64,000 nucleotides of DNA from Rhodovastum sp963714255. Its GTDB lineage: Bacteria > Pseudomonadota > Alphaproteobacteria > Acetobacterales > Acetobacteraceae. The notes below the pieces were generated by a model. It saw nothing but the letters and a program-made list of their open reading frames with translations. It was not told the DNA's origin and did not search any database. The DNA is taken from the NCBI GenBank assembly GCA_963714255.1, contig CAVQNU010000015.1, positions 254,138-318,137 on the forward strand, given 5' to 3'. The position numbers and the translations under genes are program-made. Shown piece by piece: positions 34,501 through 42,829 of this stretch; position 1 is the first letter of the stretch; each line of letters begins with the position of its first letter.

Positions 34501-35669
34501 AGGCAATAATCGCGCACCCCTTCGATGCGGCCTGACAGGGTTTGTCCGGGCGCGAATGCCTCCTCCCAGAGCAGGTAGTCGTCGATCCGGACCTCGATGC
34601 CCCACGCCGCATTGCGCAGATCGGGCGAGGACAGCAACGCCTGCAGATCCACCGCCATGACCAGGGCGGTATCCTGCCGCAGCGGGTCGACGCTGGTCCA
34701 ACGCTGGGTGGCCTGTAGCGTCTCGGCGTGTCCGGCACTGGTCCGGACCAGCGGCGCAATCTTCCCGGCCGGCAGGTCGTTGTCCAGCCGGATAACAACG
34801 CGGCCGGGCAGCAGATGCACCGCGATGACGTTATTGAAGGCGAAAGTCGCAGCGCTATCCGGTTGATATCGTTCCAGTGCGGCGGCCATCTGGACCCGCA
34901 GGATCGTGGTTCCCTCCGGCAGCAGCAGCCGCGCGGCGCCATTGGTCCAGCGCCAGCCCGCCTCGATGGGCTGCCATCCCTCCCGCAGGCTCCAGTGGTT
35001 CAGCGGCACGATCTGGCCGCCGGCTTCGATACAGGACACCGCGATGCCGAGCCGGCGATGATCGTCCGCACCACCGAGTTCCGACGGGACGGCAGAACGG
35101 GACCACAGGACGACTTCGCGCAGGGGGCGGTGCAGCCGGAATGTGACCCACGCCCCATCGAACTCCGCCGGCAGGGTCGCGTCCGCGCACATCAGGCAAA
35201 TGCCTGGATCGGTGAGGTCGTGACCGGTGTCCGGATCGGCGAAGTCCTCGGCGGGATCGGCGGCTTGCGGGTCGGTCCGGATGATGATCGAGGCGAACTC
35301 GAACTGCCCGGGCTCCGCCAGGGGGGGGCGCAGCGGCCAGTCGGTGAAGCGCCAGGCGAGCCGCAGGAACGACCCGGAGGGTGCAGGCCGGAGGAACTCC
35401 GCCTCGATGTCGGCAAACAGGGTGACCGTGTCCCCGCCTTCCACCCGCCAGTAGCCGATCCACCATCCGTTGACGAACGCCTCGATGCCGAGTTCCCGGC
35501 CCGCGGCGCAGACCGGCCGGCCGGTGATTTCCAGCCGGCATGAAGCCGGAGGATGCTGCAGCACGACGTCAAGAACGGCCTCGGACCCGGCGTTGCGCAG
35601 GCCGTTCGCGGACAGGACGATGGTGTCCGTGCCGGTCGTGCAGAGTGGGTCCGGTGATGCGGTGGTCAT
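31578..35669 (-). CDS. Giant composite glycosyltransferase (beta-rich modules, GT2, GT4)
   Basis: A 1363-residue protein. Residues about 1-600 are beta-rich, with a VNGWWIGYWRV strand near 55, a closing RRLGIAVSCI near 210, and two segments resembling the GWxW modules (IEGVRDYCLTGWVASL and SSDGAVSGWFHDAAL). The GT2 domain at about 620-860 is complete: VSVVVPVYKGVADTKACLDS, ILVDDCSPE, LLLNSDTIVPEG (about 718), and GYCEEVDWCLRARDRGW. The GT4 domain at about 930-1260 has FTHKMGGGTGKLVETLAERF, VVGGIHLPKGREVL and PETYSFVLSEIWAAGYP. Such chains probably assemble rhamnan-like or O-antigen surface glycan at the inner membrane. The ATG at 35669 is used. It shares modules with the proteins near 2-10 kb but lies 18 kb away, so the surface-glycan genes are split. 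Confidence 0.8.
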   Translation of the reverse strand: MTTASPDPLCTTGTDTIVLSANGLRNAGSEAVLDVVLQHPPASCRLEITGRPVCAAGRELGIEAFVNGWWIGYWRVEGGDTVTLFADIEAEFLRPAPSGSFLRLAWRFTDWPLRPPLAEPGQFEFASIIIRTDPQAADPAEDFADPDTGHDLTDPGICLMCADATLPAEFDGAWVTFRLHRPLREVVLWSRSAVPSELGGADDHRRLGIAVSCIEAGGQIVPLNHWSLREGWQPIEAGWRWTNGAARLLLPEGTTILRVQMAAALERYQPDSAATFAFNNVIAVHLLPGRVVIRLDNDLPAGKIAPLVRTSAGHAETLQATQRWTSVDPLRQDTALVMAVDLQALLSSPDLRNAAWGIEVRIDDYLLWEEAFAPGQTLSGRIEGVRDYCLTGWVASLHGAAVPPLDLLIDDEIVAGAAITVTRHDLNQYVPPPACIGYRIALPARALDGAVHAIRLRGEDTHFDLVWQARPRVRIDESSDGAVSGWFHDAALHDEPVSISVCRDGAVIHSTRTSARRGRAQTGFSVAIPPPARACLGHAGIELRAGREGQLLFASLHPRTPSTAAAALRRVAGDLLQVERMLGLQTAWSRDRLIELRAQQEFGRTVRPGLQVAVHLPPGEVSVVVPVYKGVADTKACLDSLAEAARTGRSGIGEIILVDDCSPEPEMAGLLADHADRVEFKHLGVAVRVLRNQGNLGFVASVNAGMAAARPNNDILLLNSDTIVPEGFASRLQAAAYSRPDIASVTPLSNDATILSLPDRTGGNAIGPDLTGALNLFLQTRGGARVLDIPVGVGFCLFLKRAALEDVGSFGTEWGRGYCEEVDWCLRARDRGWTHAASVDTFVYHRGNVSFGADERNHILERNHALLEQRYPEYISDLKAFMADDPLQAVRQDAFCLLLRLAARPCLVHFTHKMGGGTGKLVETLAERFAAAGGINLVCALVADDWLGEPCYEVRWRERDLTLRLRPAAITDLVLALEQPGQPAAALVVHSLIGVGPDIYAVTAASSLPFAVYVHDFQWYCPRVVLVDQTEQYCGEPGTRYCQLCVRANPIYDFGEAEALIRADLPAWIARNGALLARAQVVVAPSRDTAARMAAHFPGLAPHCAAHPETLPRGVINRAADSDHQTRIAVVGGIHLPKGREVLRALALHADATGAPVRIKVIGAVDDPASFADIASVSVEGSYRPEELPALLARFDPHFVFFPAIWPETYSFVLSEIWAAGYPAVAFDIGAIAERIRATGAGVVLPFDTTPAALLPRLIDARDHVARLAGLEFRIGHTGSFAADPVSVLFRAETHGLQAGDGQIPLQREGRMNGSGFAESDAVAALLAQADMGDAGVGVAAADLLVRWDVAELAIGVPVTRGK

Positions 35670-36724
35670 GGATCAGCCGGCCCTTTCCTGTGAAGGCCAA
35701 CAAGAACGGGCACGCGGCGGCCGGACGAAGCAGCGGGCCGAGCGGCGCATGTGCGTCAGCCTCTCCATGACTGCAGTAAATCTGAAAGAAATTGCAGTCC
35801 TTCGGGGGAGCGTATCAAAATACAGGATTCTCAGAGGGCGCATTGTATATTTCCGTGCCGGCCCGACGATACATGTAGCCGGCAAACCAGATCGAGCACG
35901 CGATATGGTGCGGTCCATGTTATGGCAGGCTCCCACGCGACATTTGAAATTCGTCAATTTCGTGCCAGCCGGTCGCCCTCGCTTGCCCTGTTCATGATCC
36001 TCATTCTGTTGCTTTCTGAAGGCTGACGCATGCACAAGATGAAAGGTACCATGGACCTGCCTATGATGGAAGCAATCCCCCCGGTAATCCGTTTCCACCG
36101 GCCGCCCGTGTCGTCATCAAATTGATAACGCAGGATGTTTTCATCCGCCGGGGAGTCGGGCGCTTGGAGTGGCGGGATGACTGGCACTGCGGCCGCCAGC
36201 GAATTTCTATGAGCCACTCCAAATAGGCGGTGCCGGCGTCGCAAAATTCAGCGCCGGCTGTTTTGTCAGGATTTGGTGTGCGACTACCGATGTATGTTTC
36301 ACGCGCGTTTCGCTTTCCGTCACGAGTACTGGAGCGATATACCTGACCCGACCGCTGTTCGTCTTTGGTCACGACCCCTCCGCCTGCCATGAAACCGCGC
36401 GGCGCGCGTGGTGGCAACCCCGCAGGGGCGGGCAATCGGGTGAAGGAAGCAAGGCCAGGGCTCTGCCCTGGCCTTGCTTCCTACAACCGGTTGCTTCGCG
36501 GTATAATGTCCCGGAACGACGCGCGGCGGACCGGCGCACAGGTGTTGATTGCCATCATTCCCGCTTAACTCATCCGTCCGGCTATCATCGCCGGGTGCAT
36601 GCCGGCCATCGCCACCGTCTGCCGCCAGGTTGATCGTGCTGTCCTGTTCGCTCATCCCGGTGGCGCCGGTGGTTGATGCCGTTGCCCCCTCGGCCGCTGG
36701 CTACCCCACCGACGGCGCCGCGCC
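35670..36724. other. 1055-base region without a recognisable gene
   Basis: Between the divergent giant glycosyltransferase and gspE. The part 35760-36130 is visibly lower in GC than the rest of the window and has no codon pattern I can support. It contains one palindromic repeat copy at 36444. Short open frames on both strands look random. Promoters for both flanking genes are expected here. It may be a remnant of inserted DNA. Confidence 0.5.
36444..36482. repeat. Dispersed palindromic repeat, copy 7 (short perfect form)
   Basis: A perfect 39-base palindrome: AGGAAGCAAGGCCAGGGC, loop TCT, then the exact complement. It is a minimal form of the family, standing alone in non-coding DNA. Confidence 0.9.
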
Positions 36725-38428
36725 ATGAATCTGCAACCTCCCGCAGTGGCGGCGCCGGACCTCGCCGCCCTGCTGGTGCAGCGCGGCTGCGACCCGCGCG
36801 CCGTCGAACGCGGCCGCCGCGTCGCCGGCGAAAGTGGCCAGCGGCTGGAATCCGTGCTGCTGCAGCTCGGCCTGGTCAGCGAGCGCGACATCGCCGCGGC
36901 CTTCGCCGAGCTGCTGCAGGCCGCGGTGGTGCCGCCGTCGCGCTATCCCGACACCCTGCCCGACGCCGCGGCCGCGATCGCCCCGCGCTTTCTGCGCGGC
37001 GCCCGCATCCTGCCGCTCGCGGTGGAGCACGGCGTGCTCGTTCTGGCCCAGGCCGATCCCCTCGACCGCTTCGCAGCCAACGCCGTCGCCGCCGCCACCG
37101 GTCTGCCGGTGCGCATCGAGGTCGCGGTGCCGATCGAACTGGAGGCGGCACTCGACCGGTTGTGCCCCGCCGAGGACGCCACCGAAGACCGCGCCGGTGA
37201 CGAGGCCGGCGGCGACCCGCTGGAGGAGGATGCCGAGCGGCTGAAGGACCTGGCCAGCGAGGCGCCGGTGATCCGCCTGGTCAACCAGATCATCGCCCGC
37301 GCGGTGGAGACCCAGGCCTCCGACATCCATATCGAGCCGTTCGAGGACGCGCTCCGCGTGCGCTACCGCTACGACGGCGTGCTGCACGAGGCTGAAAGCC
37401 AGCCGCCGCGCCTGGCCGCGGCGATCACCTCGCGCATCAAGATCATGGCGCGGCTCGACATCGCCGAGCGCAGGCTGCCGCAGGACGGGCGCATCCGCCT
37501 GGCGGTGCGCGGCCAGGACGTGGATTTCCGCGTCTCCACCGTCGCTTCGATGTACGGCGAGACGGTGGTGCTGCGCGTGCTGGATCGCAGCGCGGTGGTG
37601 TTCGACTACGCCCGCCTCGGCCTGTCGGAGCGCGTGGTGGCGCGGCTGTCGCAGGCGCTGCACCTGCCCAACGGCATCGTGCTGGTGACCGGCCCGACCG
37701 GCAGCGGCAAGACCACCACGCTCTACACCGGCCTGCTGTCGCTCAATTCGGTCACCCGCAAGGTGGTGACGGTCGAGGACCCGATCGAGTACCAGTTGCG
37801 CGGCATCAACCAGATCCAGGTCAAGCCGCAGATCGGCCTGACCTTCGCCAGCCTGTTGCGCTCGATCCTGCGCCAGGACCCCGATGTCATCATGGTGGGC
37901 GAAATCCGCGACATCGAGACCGCGCAGATCGCCGTGCAGGCGGCGCTGACCGGCCATCTGGTGCTGTCGACGCTGCACACCAACTCGGCCGCCGCCAGCA
38001 TCACCCGGCTGCGCGACATGGGGCTGGAGGATTACCTGGTCACCGCGGTGCTGCGTGGCGTGCTGGCGCAGCGCCTGCTGCGCCGGCTGTGCCCGGACTG
38101 CCGCCGCCCCGCCGAGGCGGCGCCCGAACTGGTCGCGCGGTTCGGGCTGGTCGCGCCGGCGGCGGATGGCCCGGTGACGCTGTGGCACGCGGTCGGCTGC
38201 CCGGCCTGCCGCGGCACCGGCTATCGCGGCCGCCAGGCGATCGCCGAGTTCCTGGAGCCGAACGACGACATCGCCCGCCTGGTGTTCGCCCGCGCCGACC
38301 ACGCCGCGATCGAGCGCGCCGCCGTCGCCGCCGGCATGACGACAATGTTCCAGGCCGGGCTGGAGGCGGCGCTGGCCGGCACCACCACGGTCGAGGAAGT
38401 GGTCCGCAGCATCCGTGCCGAAGCGTAA
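36725..38428 (+). CDS. gspE: Type II secretion ATPase
   Basis: A 567-residue hexameric ATPase that powers pseudopilus assembly from the cytoplasmic side. The N-terminal domain (about 1-140) is of the MshEN/T2SSE_N kind. Walker A is GPTGSGKTTTLYTGLLS (about 323-339), the Asp box lies around VVTVEDPIEYQLRGINQI, Walker B is DVIMVGEIRD (about 386), and the His box is LVLSTLHTNSAAA. A tetracysteine zinc site is formed by CPDC (about 456) and CPAC (about 492), as in true GspE/PilB proteins. It is the first gene of the locus and is followed 15 bases later by gspF. The gene is intact. Confidence 0.95.
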   Translation: MNLQPPAVAAPDLAALLVQRGCDPRAVERGRRVAGESGQRLESVLLQLGLVSERDIAAAFAELLQAAVVPPSRYPDTLPDAAAAIAPRFLRGARILPLAVEHGVLVLAQADPLDRFAANAVAAATGLPVRIEVAVPIELEAALDRLCPAEDATEDRAGDEAGGDPLEEDAERLKDLASEAPVIRLVNQIIARAVETQASDIHIEPFEDALRVRYRYDGVLHEAESQPPRLAAAITSRIKIMARLDIAERRLPQDGRIRLAVRGQDVDFRVSTVASMYGETVVLRVLDRSAVVFDYARLGLSERVVARLSQALHLPNGIVLVTGPTGSGKTTTLYTGLLSLNSVTRKVVTVEDPIEYQLRGINQIQVKPQIGLTFASLLRSILRQDPDVIMVGEIRDIETAQIAVQAALTGHLVLSTLHTNSAAASITRLRDMGLEDYLVTAVLRGVLAQRLLRRLCPDCRRPAEAAPELVARFGLVAPAADGPVTLWHAVGCPACRGTGYRGRQAIAEFLEPNDDIARLVFARADHAAIERAAVAAGMTTMFQAGLEAALAGTTTVEEVVRSIRAEA

Positions 38429-38443
38429 GGGGGCGGAGGCCTG

Positions 38444-39670
38444 ATGGGCGAGTGGCGCTACACCGCGATCGACCGCAGCGGCCAGACCACCGCCGGCCGT
38501 CTGGAGGCGGCGGATGAGGCCGAGGTGCTGCGCCATCTGCGCCGCCAGGGGGCCATTCCCGTGCAGCTTGTCGCCCCCGGACGCGCCAGCGCCGTGGGCG
38601 GGCTGCTGGCCCTGGAACTCGGCCGTGGCGACACGCTGAGCCGCCAGGACGTGACCGCGCTGCTGCGCGAACTGGCGACCATGCTGGGCGCCGGCCAGGA
38701 CCTCGACCGGGCGCTGCGCTTTCTGGTCGATACCGCGGCGAACGCCCGCATAAGGCGCGTCGCCTCCACGCTGCGCGACGCGGTGCGCGACGGCAGCCCG
38801 CTGGCGGCGGCCCTGGCGGCCCAGCCGCGCAGCTTCTCGCGCCTGACCATCGGCCTGGTGCGGGCCGGCGAGGCCGGCGGCACGCTGGCGCCCACTTTGG
38901 AACGGCTGGCGACCCTGATGGAGCGCGAGCGCAGCCTGGCCGCGACGGTGCAATCGGCGATGATCTACCCGGCCATGCTGCTGGCGGCGGCGGCCGGCGC
39001 GATCGCCCTGCTGCTGACCCAGGTGCTGCCGCAATTCGTGCCGCTGTTCGAGCAGAACGGGGCGCAACTACCCGCCTCCACCCGGTTCCTGATCGCCGCC
39101 GGCGATGTGGTGGCCGCCGATGGCCCGGCGGCGCTGTTGGGCGTGGCCTTGCTGCTGGTGGCGGGCCGGGTGGCGCTGCGCCGGCCGGGTCCGCGCCTGG
39201 CCTTCGACCGGCTGCGCCTGCGCGTGCCGCTGTTCGGCGGGCTGGCGCGCGAGGTGATGGCGGCACGGCTGTGCCGCACTTTGGGTACGCTGCTGCAGAA
39301 CGGGGTGGCGCTCATTCCGGCGCTGGCGATTGCGCGCGAGGTGCTTGGCAACGAGGCCGGGGCGCGCGGGCTCGATCAGGCGGCGGTCAGCGCCCGCGGC
39401 GGCGCCGGTCTGGCTTCGCCGCTGGAGCAGACCAGGCTGTTTCCGGTCCGCATGATCCATCTGCTGCGCCTGGGCGAGGAAACCGCCCAGCTCGGCACGA
39501 TGGCGCTGCGCGCGGCCGAGATCCACGAGGAGCGCACCCGCATCGTCACCCAGCGCCTGGTGTCGTTGCTGACGCCGGCGATCACCATTGTCATGGGCGC
39601 GGTGATCGCCGGCATCGTCTCGTCGCTGCTGCTGGCCATGCTGAGCCTGAATGATCTGGCGCAGCAATAA
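38444..39670 (+). CDS. gspF: Type II secretion inner-membrane platform protein
   Basis: A 408-residue polytopic protein with the two repeated T2SSF domains expected. Domain 1 contains LLRELATMLGAGQDLDRALR and domain 2 contains LCRTLGTLLQNGVALIPALA. Membrane spans lie at about 170-195 (MIYPAMLLAAAAGAIALLL), about 220-240, and at the C-terminus (ITIVMGAVIAGIVSSLLLAM). GspF couples the GspE ATPase to pseudopilin assembly. The start has a GGAGG ribosome site (GGAGGCCTGATG). It is followed by a strong hairpin at 39687, after which the secretion locus is interrupted. Confidence 0.93.
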   Translation: MGEWRYTAIDRSGQTTAGRLEAADEAEVLRHLRRQGAIPVQLVAPGRASAVGGLLALELGRGDTLSRQDVTALLRELATMLGAGQDLDRALRFLVDTAANARIRRVASTLRDAVRDGSPLAAALAAQPRSFSRLTIGLVRAGEAGGTLAPTLERLATLMERERSLAATVQSAMIYPAMLLAAAAGAIALLLTQVLPQFVPLFEQNGAQLPASTRFLIAAGDVVAADGPAALLGVALLLVAGRVALRRPGPRLAFDRLRLRVPLFGGLAREVMAARLCRTLGTLLQNGVALIPALAIAREVLGNEAGARGLDQAAVSARGGAGLASPLEQTRLFPVRMIHLLRLGEETAQLGTMALRAAEIHEERTRIVTQRLVSLLTPAITIVMGAVIAGIVSSLLLAMLSLNDLAQQ

Positions 39671-39686
39671 GGGGGCGCAGCAACAA

Positions 39687-39710
39687 GGGGGCGCCGCTGC
39701 CGGCGCCCCC
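39687..39710 (+). terminator. Hairpin after gspF
   Basis: A ten-base perfect stem GGGGGCGCCG/CGGCGCCCCC with a four-base loop, 17 bases after the gspF stop. No T-run follows, so termination is likely but not certain. Confidence 0.45.
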
Positions 39711-40304
39711 GGTGCGAGCCGGGAAGGTTCCGGTCCGGCGGACGAAACAAATCGTTTGTGTCAGCTTTCCATTGCCGACGAAGACGTGCGGTACCTGGAG
39801 TCCTGCGACGCTGCTGTGCGGGACCGGGCCGGTCTGCGCGATGGTGGCTGTGGGCGGGGTGGTCGCGTTGTTCCAGCTGGAGACCGTGCCCGAAATGCAG
39901 GGGATGGAACTCGGATACTGCCACATTGCATCGAGGTCGTTGTCGGTCAGGCCTGACAGCGCAGGCCAGGGCATGACCTGGAGCGTCGGTGGGTTCCCGG
40001 GGAAGGCAAGGGCGGGCGTATGATTGTTTTGCTGCAAATCATGACCGGTTCGGAGGACCCTGAAGAACGTCGTTTCATCGGGGATTCCCGCCGGCAGCGG
40101 CCGGCCGGTTGACCAATCCGGCGTCAGGTTCCTGGCGAATTCGCCGCTGAAATCACCGCCGCCCGCCCTATATCCAGCCGTATTGATCACCGGGGTGCCC
40201 GAGTATGGCAGATCCTGCGGTTTGCCGTAAACGAAGGGAGGCGAGGCGGGAGGTGCAATCAGCCGAACCGCCGTGTACGGACCCGTACGCGCGGTGGTGT
40301 GAGA
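39711..40304 (-). pseudogene. C-terminal remnant of a c-type cytochrome
   Basis: On the minus strand an open stretch reads PYTAVRLIAPPASPP, then NLTPDWSTGRPLPAGIPDE, TFFRVLRTGHDL, LQVMPWPALSGLTDNDLDAM and WQYPSSIPCI. This is the pattern of the C-terminal half of membrane-linked cytochrome c subunits of dehydrogenases in acetic-acid-type bacteria. No CxxCH haem motif, signal peptide or proper start is present, and the far end runs into gspF. It is most likely a dead fragment left by an insertion or deletion inside the type II secretion locus. The exact ends are uncertain. Confidence 0.5.
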
Positions 40305-40330
40305 GGGGAGGGGCCGCGCGGCCCCTCCCC
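40305..40330 (-). terminator. Perfect 26-base palindrome after the RTX/S-layer-like gene
   Basis: GGGGAGGGGCCGC is followed by its exact complement, 20 bases past the stop of the minus-strand gene. It has no clear T-run. It probably ends that transcript. Confidence 0.5.
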
Positions 40331-40349
40331 GTATCCCGATAGAGGGAGA

Positions 40350-41198
40350 TCATCCATGCAATGTCAATGCACCAGCAACCACGGATGAACTCCCTGTTAC
40401 GGACGTGCCAACCAACTCCACGATCGTGGTGTCGTTTGCCGCGCCGTTGTTCTCAACCAGCCATGTATTAGCGCCGCTGGTAAATGCTTCAACTGTGTGG
40501 GCATTTTCAGCTGCAGCAGACACAGCATTCGCCAGTTCATGACTAAAGTTGCCACTGGGAGAGAGTGTGTTGACGGCACCAGTCGCGGTGGCGTCAGCAG
40601 CGAACACGAGGATATCCGAGCCACCAGAGTTCAGGCCTTTGATGACCGCATACCCTTCCGGCCTCGATGCTGTTTGGGTTCCTGCCGGTGTCGTTGTTTG
40701 TGCATAACCAACATACACCAGATCTTCCGTTGCCTGTGGATGCGCGGCGAAGGTGATATTATCAGAACCAGATTCAGCATTGATTCCAGCACTGATAGTG
40801 AAGTAGTTACCGGTCGATTCCACACCATTAGATGCAGCAATAGGGCCGCCATTAAGATCGGTGGTGGTTATGTATGCTGATTGATCGGCAATGACAGTAT
40901 TGGCCCCAGTGCCAAGCTTGATATTAAGTGTGCCTAAACCGTTGTCCAAGACCGTATTGTTGCCGTTGCCGATGGTAATGTTGTCGGTATACCCTTGAGC
41001 TGCGCCGCCTCCTGCAGTGCCTGTAGCGGCAGTGTAATCTACGCCGCCCCACGTTGAGGTCGTGAAGATCACGCCTACATCATCGCCGCCTTTCCCATAG
41101 TCTCCATTGTCGGTTCTGGCATTGACTGTAATACCCGTACTCGTCAACACACCACTCACATTGATGCCGGTATCTCCATTCAGATTTAGAGTGGCCAA
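40350..41198 (-). pseudogene. 3' half of a frameshifted RTX/S-layer-like surface protein
   Basis: 282 codons are open from a TTG inside a continuing sequence, so this is not a true start. Upstream of it the same frame reads DGILFTAPDNGGNPLVSIQL, which joins naturally to the end of the 5' half (LTIDNIGPGT). The protein is rich in Thr, Asn, Gly and Ala and poor in charged residues, with RTX-like stretches IGNGNNTVLDNGLGTLNIKL and GTGANTVIADQ. It ends SSVVAGALTLHG, like C-terminal type I secretion signals. Base composition is clearly less GC-rich than the flanking secretion genes. It is probably a secreted surface or S-layer-type protein broken by a one-base deletion near 41265. Confidence 0.6.
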
Positions 41199-42007
41199 GT
41201 TTGGAAGTTGGATGGAGACAAGTGGGTTGCCGCCGTTATCAGGCGCCGTAAATAAAATCCCATCGTGCCGGGCCCGATATTATCAATGGTGAGCGATTTT
41301 AGATAGGTCGATCCCGCAGCACCATCAGGGCCAGTGGCATTGGTCGCGTCTCCCCCGGTTACAATGCAACCGATATACACCCTGCCAACAAATGTATCGT
41401 TAATAGTTAAATATTTTTGCGTTCCAAGGAATAGGGAGTCCAGATAGAGATCTCCGGAATCAGGTCCGTATGCCGAATTATCACCATCTGCACTTGATGC
41501 CGCAATGTCAGTGCCGCCCAGGTTAAGAGTTGTCAGGTTCGAATCATAAACTCCTCCTGTAAGACCGACTCCGTGAATGAATGCGCCAAACGTTAAGCCA
41601 TATGTACTGGTGCTGTCATCCGTAAGGGTGAGGGTGTTTACAGTGTCTATAAAGGTGTTATTTACTTGGAAATCTCCTGGCCCAGTGACAGTCAACGACG
41701 ACAAATTAGGGTCAATCAAATAATTTACATAGGCATACCCACCGGTGCCCGCTATACCACCAGGATACTCTGCGGAAGTTTCGTAGCTTTGCGCGTCAAC
41801 ATTAACATTAAGATGGCCAATTCCGTTACCAACACTGTCTTCCAAGGTCAGGTAGTTAGCTGATTCGAAATCTTTCACGGTATTTGATATAGTAGCCGCG
41901 CTACCCAGTTGCAGATCCACGGTATCACTGGCGCCATTTTGACCGGAAACGAGGAGCACAACATCACTGGTGTTAGGCGCGGGGAGTTGATAGAAAAATG
42001 TGGTCAT
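41186..42007 (-). pseudogene. 5' half of the frameshifted RTX/S-layer-like surface protein
   Basis: Begins at the ATG at 42007 with a strong ribosome site (AGAGGAAACACCATG-like spacing) and reads MTTFFYQLPAPNTSDVVLLV. Many strand-like repeats ending in L-T-L/N-L-x-G follow (VNTLTLTDDST, LTTLNLGGTDIA, KYLTINDTFVG), as in beta-helical S-layer or RTX adhesins. After residue about 245 the frame turns into FYLRRLITAATHLS and stops, while the sensible continuation lies in the frame of the 3' half. No slippery heptamer is seen, so programmed shifting is unlikely. There is no N-terminal signal peptide, consistent with type I rather than Sec export. Confidence 0.6.
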
Positions 42008-42829
42008 TGGTGTTTCCTCTGAGTTGCTTGTTTTTTTGGTTGCGTAGTTGCTTGGTCGGCGGAGCCACTATGGAGTTCCGGGTAGCGAAAAACACCGCAG
42101 AGCGCCGCCATGTGCACCGACGAATAAAGGCGGGTAGTTGCCGAGGCCCGCCCGGGCCGCGTCTTTCCCGGCGAGATAAAGCCCAGCCGGGCTGGCCGCA
42201 GAGCCCGCGGCGATCCGGTCGTCGGTGGTCGGGTCGATCCGGGCTTACGCGCCCTTGGCAGGCAGCGGCATGGCGCCGGCCAGAAGCGCACCCCCGAGCA
42301 ACGCCGCCGGTTTGGCGACGGCTCTCCTCCGTATTTTCGATTCCATTCTGGACGTCCCTTCGGCAATTTTCTGATGAGAGGCTTATCCGGCTGCCCTGCG
42401 TTGCGCTTAGCGGGGCGTTGCGCTGCAGCAAGGACCGCGATCGTACGTTGGCAGACTTTTGTTCGTTGTGCAACGAACTTTTGAGATGTCTCGGAACTGG
42501 GACTCCGGTCGCGTGTTTAAGAAATTCTATTTTGGGAATTGGGCGGTTTGCGCCGGCTCGCTGCACCGCCGCGGCGGCCGATACGTGTCCGTCGCAGAAT
42601 GGCAGAGACCACGGCGGTTCGGTTTTAATTCGAAATAGCATGCAATCCCGCCGGGCAGGTCATTGCCTTCGCTGAAACGCATCGCCGCAACTCGACCCGT
42701 TCCCCGACGCGGATGACCCTTCCGTCCGCGCCGGGGCGCGAGTACTGTTCATGGCACGCAACCGGTCCCATCCGGCGGGCGGCGCCCAGGGCAACCGGGC
42801 TGCGCACGGGATGGCCGTGACGGAAGTGA
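42008..42829. other. 822-base region upstream of gspH and the RTX-like gene
   Basis: Divergent promoter region with no supported large gene. It contains a 33-residue signal-peptide-like open frame (42245-42346, minus) and a palindrome GTTCGTTG/CAACGAAC at 42461-42478 that could be an operator. Composition shifts from AT-richer near 42010 to GC-rich towards gspH. Confidence 0.5.
42245..42346 (-). CDS. Possible 33-residue signal-peptide-like peptide
   Basis: A short open frame on the minus strand with AAGGGA about ten bases before its ATG. It has a basic N-terminus (MESKIRRRAVAK), a hydrophobic core (ALLGGALLAGAM) and an A-x-A-like end (PAKGA), then a stop. It is either a tiny secreted peptide or the orphaned leader of a lost exported protein. 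There is no family evidence. Confidence 0.25.
   Translation of the reverse strand: MESKIRRRAVAKPAALLGGALLAGAMPLPAKGA

Noticed and set aside
36320..36655. Open frame of 111 codons upstream of gspE on the minus strand
   Set aside because: It runs through a palindromic repeat and has no family likeness or ribosome site.
41186..41300. Programmed frameshifting in the RTX/S-layer-like gene
   Set aside because: No X-XXY-YYZ slippery heptamer is present at the junction in the zero frame.
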